From: an uncultured Alistipes sp.
GTDB taxonomy: Bacteria > Bacteroidota > Bacteroidia > Bacteroidales > Rikenellaceae
Direction of reading: 5' to 3'
NCBI GenBank assembly: GCA_947178455.1
Contig: CAMWYI010000031.1
Coordinates: forward strand, 1 to 13,817
DNA: 13,817 nt
The position numbers were made by a program, and so were the translations under genes. The notes under the pieces were generated by a model. It saw only the letters and a list, made by a program, of their open reading frames with translations. It had not been told where the DNA came from and searched no databases. Of this stretch, positions 13,095-13,817 are shown piece by piece. Within the stretch, counting starts at the first letter, position 1; every line of letters begins with the position of its first letter.

Positions 13095-13817
13095 GACTTC
13101 TTCTGACGTTTAGCAGCCCGAATCGTTATTTCTAAAAAACTCATCGTGCCGTGATTATGTACGACGGCCCGTTCGCTCACCACTTCGACCGGCACGTAGC
13201 GCCCCTCGTCGACCAGCCACACCTGCGGCGTGTCGACCAGTTCGGCAAGCCCTTCGAGCACTTCGCGCGTTTCGAGGGCCGAGCGCAGTTTGCGGCGGTA
13301 CTCGCCCGTCGCCCGACCGACATAGCCGTCGGGGCCATAGGCATGGTGTTTCGTCGCTTCGACACCGGCCGTCGCCTCCACCGGAAAGGTGTAGTGTTCG
13401 AGCGAGCCCGCCCGGCTGCGCCACGCCAGCCGCACCGAGCCGCGCATGGGCTGCACCAGCGAGTAGACCACCTTGCCGCACGTTCCGGCGTCGATGGTGA
13501 TTTTGTCCGCCCGCCAGTATTCCGACGTATTGAGCAGGAAGATGTGCAGGCCGCCCGACGGGATTTCGAAGGTATCGGCAATGGCATCCGGCCCGTATTC
13601 GGCGATGAGCGTCACTCGGTGGGGGCCCGACGTCAGCAGCGACAGTTCGTCGCTCGCCCCTACCGGAATCAGCCGCACACGGGGCATCGAGGTGAGCAGC
13701 GCCGGAGCCGAAACGGGTTCGGTCGAGGGCAGGAACATGCGGTAGGCCGACGTCGCCGTTGTTTGAGCGGCCGCCTGCACGGCCGGTTCCGCCGCCGAAC
13801 CTGTTGCCGATTCGGCC
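13085..13817 (-). CDS. Putative distal tail (Dit-like) protein, partial, N-terminus beyond window
   Basis: The frame stays open from the right window edge, giving 243 visible residues. The first GTG at 13780 lies within an Ala/Thr-rich linker, so the true start is probably outside. Visible content: a low-complexity Ala/Ser/Thr/Glu stretch (first about 25 residues), then a strand-rich domain with VTLIAEYGPDAIADTFEIP, and the segment VRLAWRSRAGSLEHYTFPVE (about 128-147). That segment has the Trp plus Gly-x-x-x-Tyr-x-Phe pattern seen in tail proteins just upstream of the hub in Bacteroidota prophages. The C-terminus is an Arg/Lys-rich strand region. A tape-measure gene would be expected further right. 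The function is inferred from this motif and from the 10-base overlap with the hub gene. Confidence 0.5.
   Translation of the reverse strand, partial: AESATGSAAEPAVQAAAQTTATSAYRMFLPSTEPVSAPALLTSMPRVRLIPVGASDELSLLTSGPHRVTLIAEYGPDAIADTFEIPSGGLHIFLLNTSEYWRADKITIDAGTCGKVVYSLVQPMRGSVRLAWRSRAGSLEHYTFPVEATAGVEATKHHAYGPDGYVGRATGEYRRKLRSALETREVLEGLAELVDTPQVWLVDEGRYVPVEVVSERAVVHNHGTMSFLEITIRAAKRQKKSWN

Noticed and set aside
9492..13106. 1204-codon open frame on the plus strand
   Set aside because: It lies antisense to the hub, 88-aa and protease genes. The Arg/His-rich composition is typical of a shadow frame in GC-rich DNA, and it runs across three genes and their gaps without any recognisable domain.
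1..13817. CRISPR array, tRNA, rRNA or insertion sequence
   Set aside because: I looked for regularly spaced repeats, cloverleaf-like segments ending in CCA and transposase motifs and saw none.

Overview
The window most likely comes from a GC-rich member of the Bacteroidales (Alistipes/Rikenellaceae-like). This is inferred from Bacteroidota-type promoter boxes (TTG, about 20 bases, TAnnTTTG), A-rich start regions without Shine-Dalgarno sequences, a short Bacteroidota-type RecO, an OprO/P porin, and the composition. Genus assignment is a guess from style, not a search.

Left part (1-2613), host housekeeping genes. A tyrosine recombinase of the XerD type runs leftwards off the window edge. It is divergent from prmA (ribosomal protein L11 methyltransferase), and the two share an intergenic region with overlapping divergent promoters. 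recO (recombination mediator) follows prmA.

Intergenic block (2614-3010). No convincing gene is present. It holds several hairpins, and the stretch 2711-2958 is bounded by perfect 11-base inverted repeats. A diverged third copy of the repeat lies just before recO. This looks like a small non-autonomous repeat element or a structured RNA locus.

Middle part (3011-5921), cell envelope genes. They are a small secreted protein of unknown function, an OprO/OprP-type outer-membrane porin, and a YeiH-family inner-membrane transporter (putative sulfate exporter). The last two are 24 bases apart and probably form one operon. A strong hairpin at 5935-5975 ends both this operon and the convergent phage operon.

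Right part (5977-13817, all minus strand), phage virion and lysis genes. In the direction of transcription they are a Dit-like tail protein (cut by the window edge), a 786-aa tail hub/baseplate-like protein, an 88-aa protein, a ClpP-like head maturation protease, the major capsid protein, a terminator, one or two possible tiny ORFs, the portal, a head-tail connector and a holin. Distal tail genes lie upstream of the protease-capsid-portal block, and the portal comes after the capsid gene. This is the reverse of the usual terminase-portal-protease-capsid-tail order and is the most unusual feature here. No terminase, integrase or endolysin is visible, so the right side could be a full prophage, a remnant or a domesticated particle cluster. 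Composition matches the host, suggesting long residence or a well-adapted phage.
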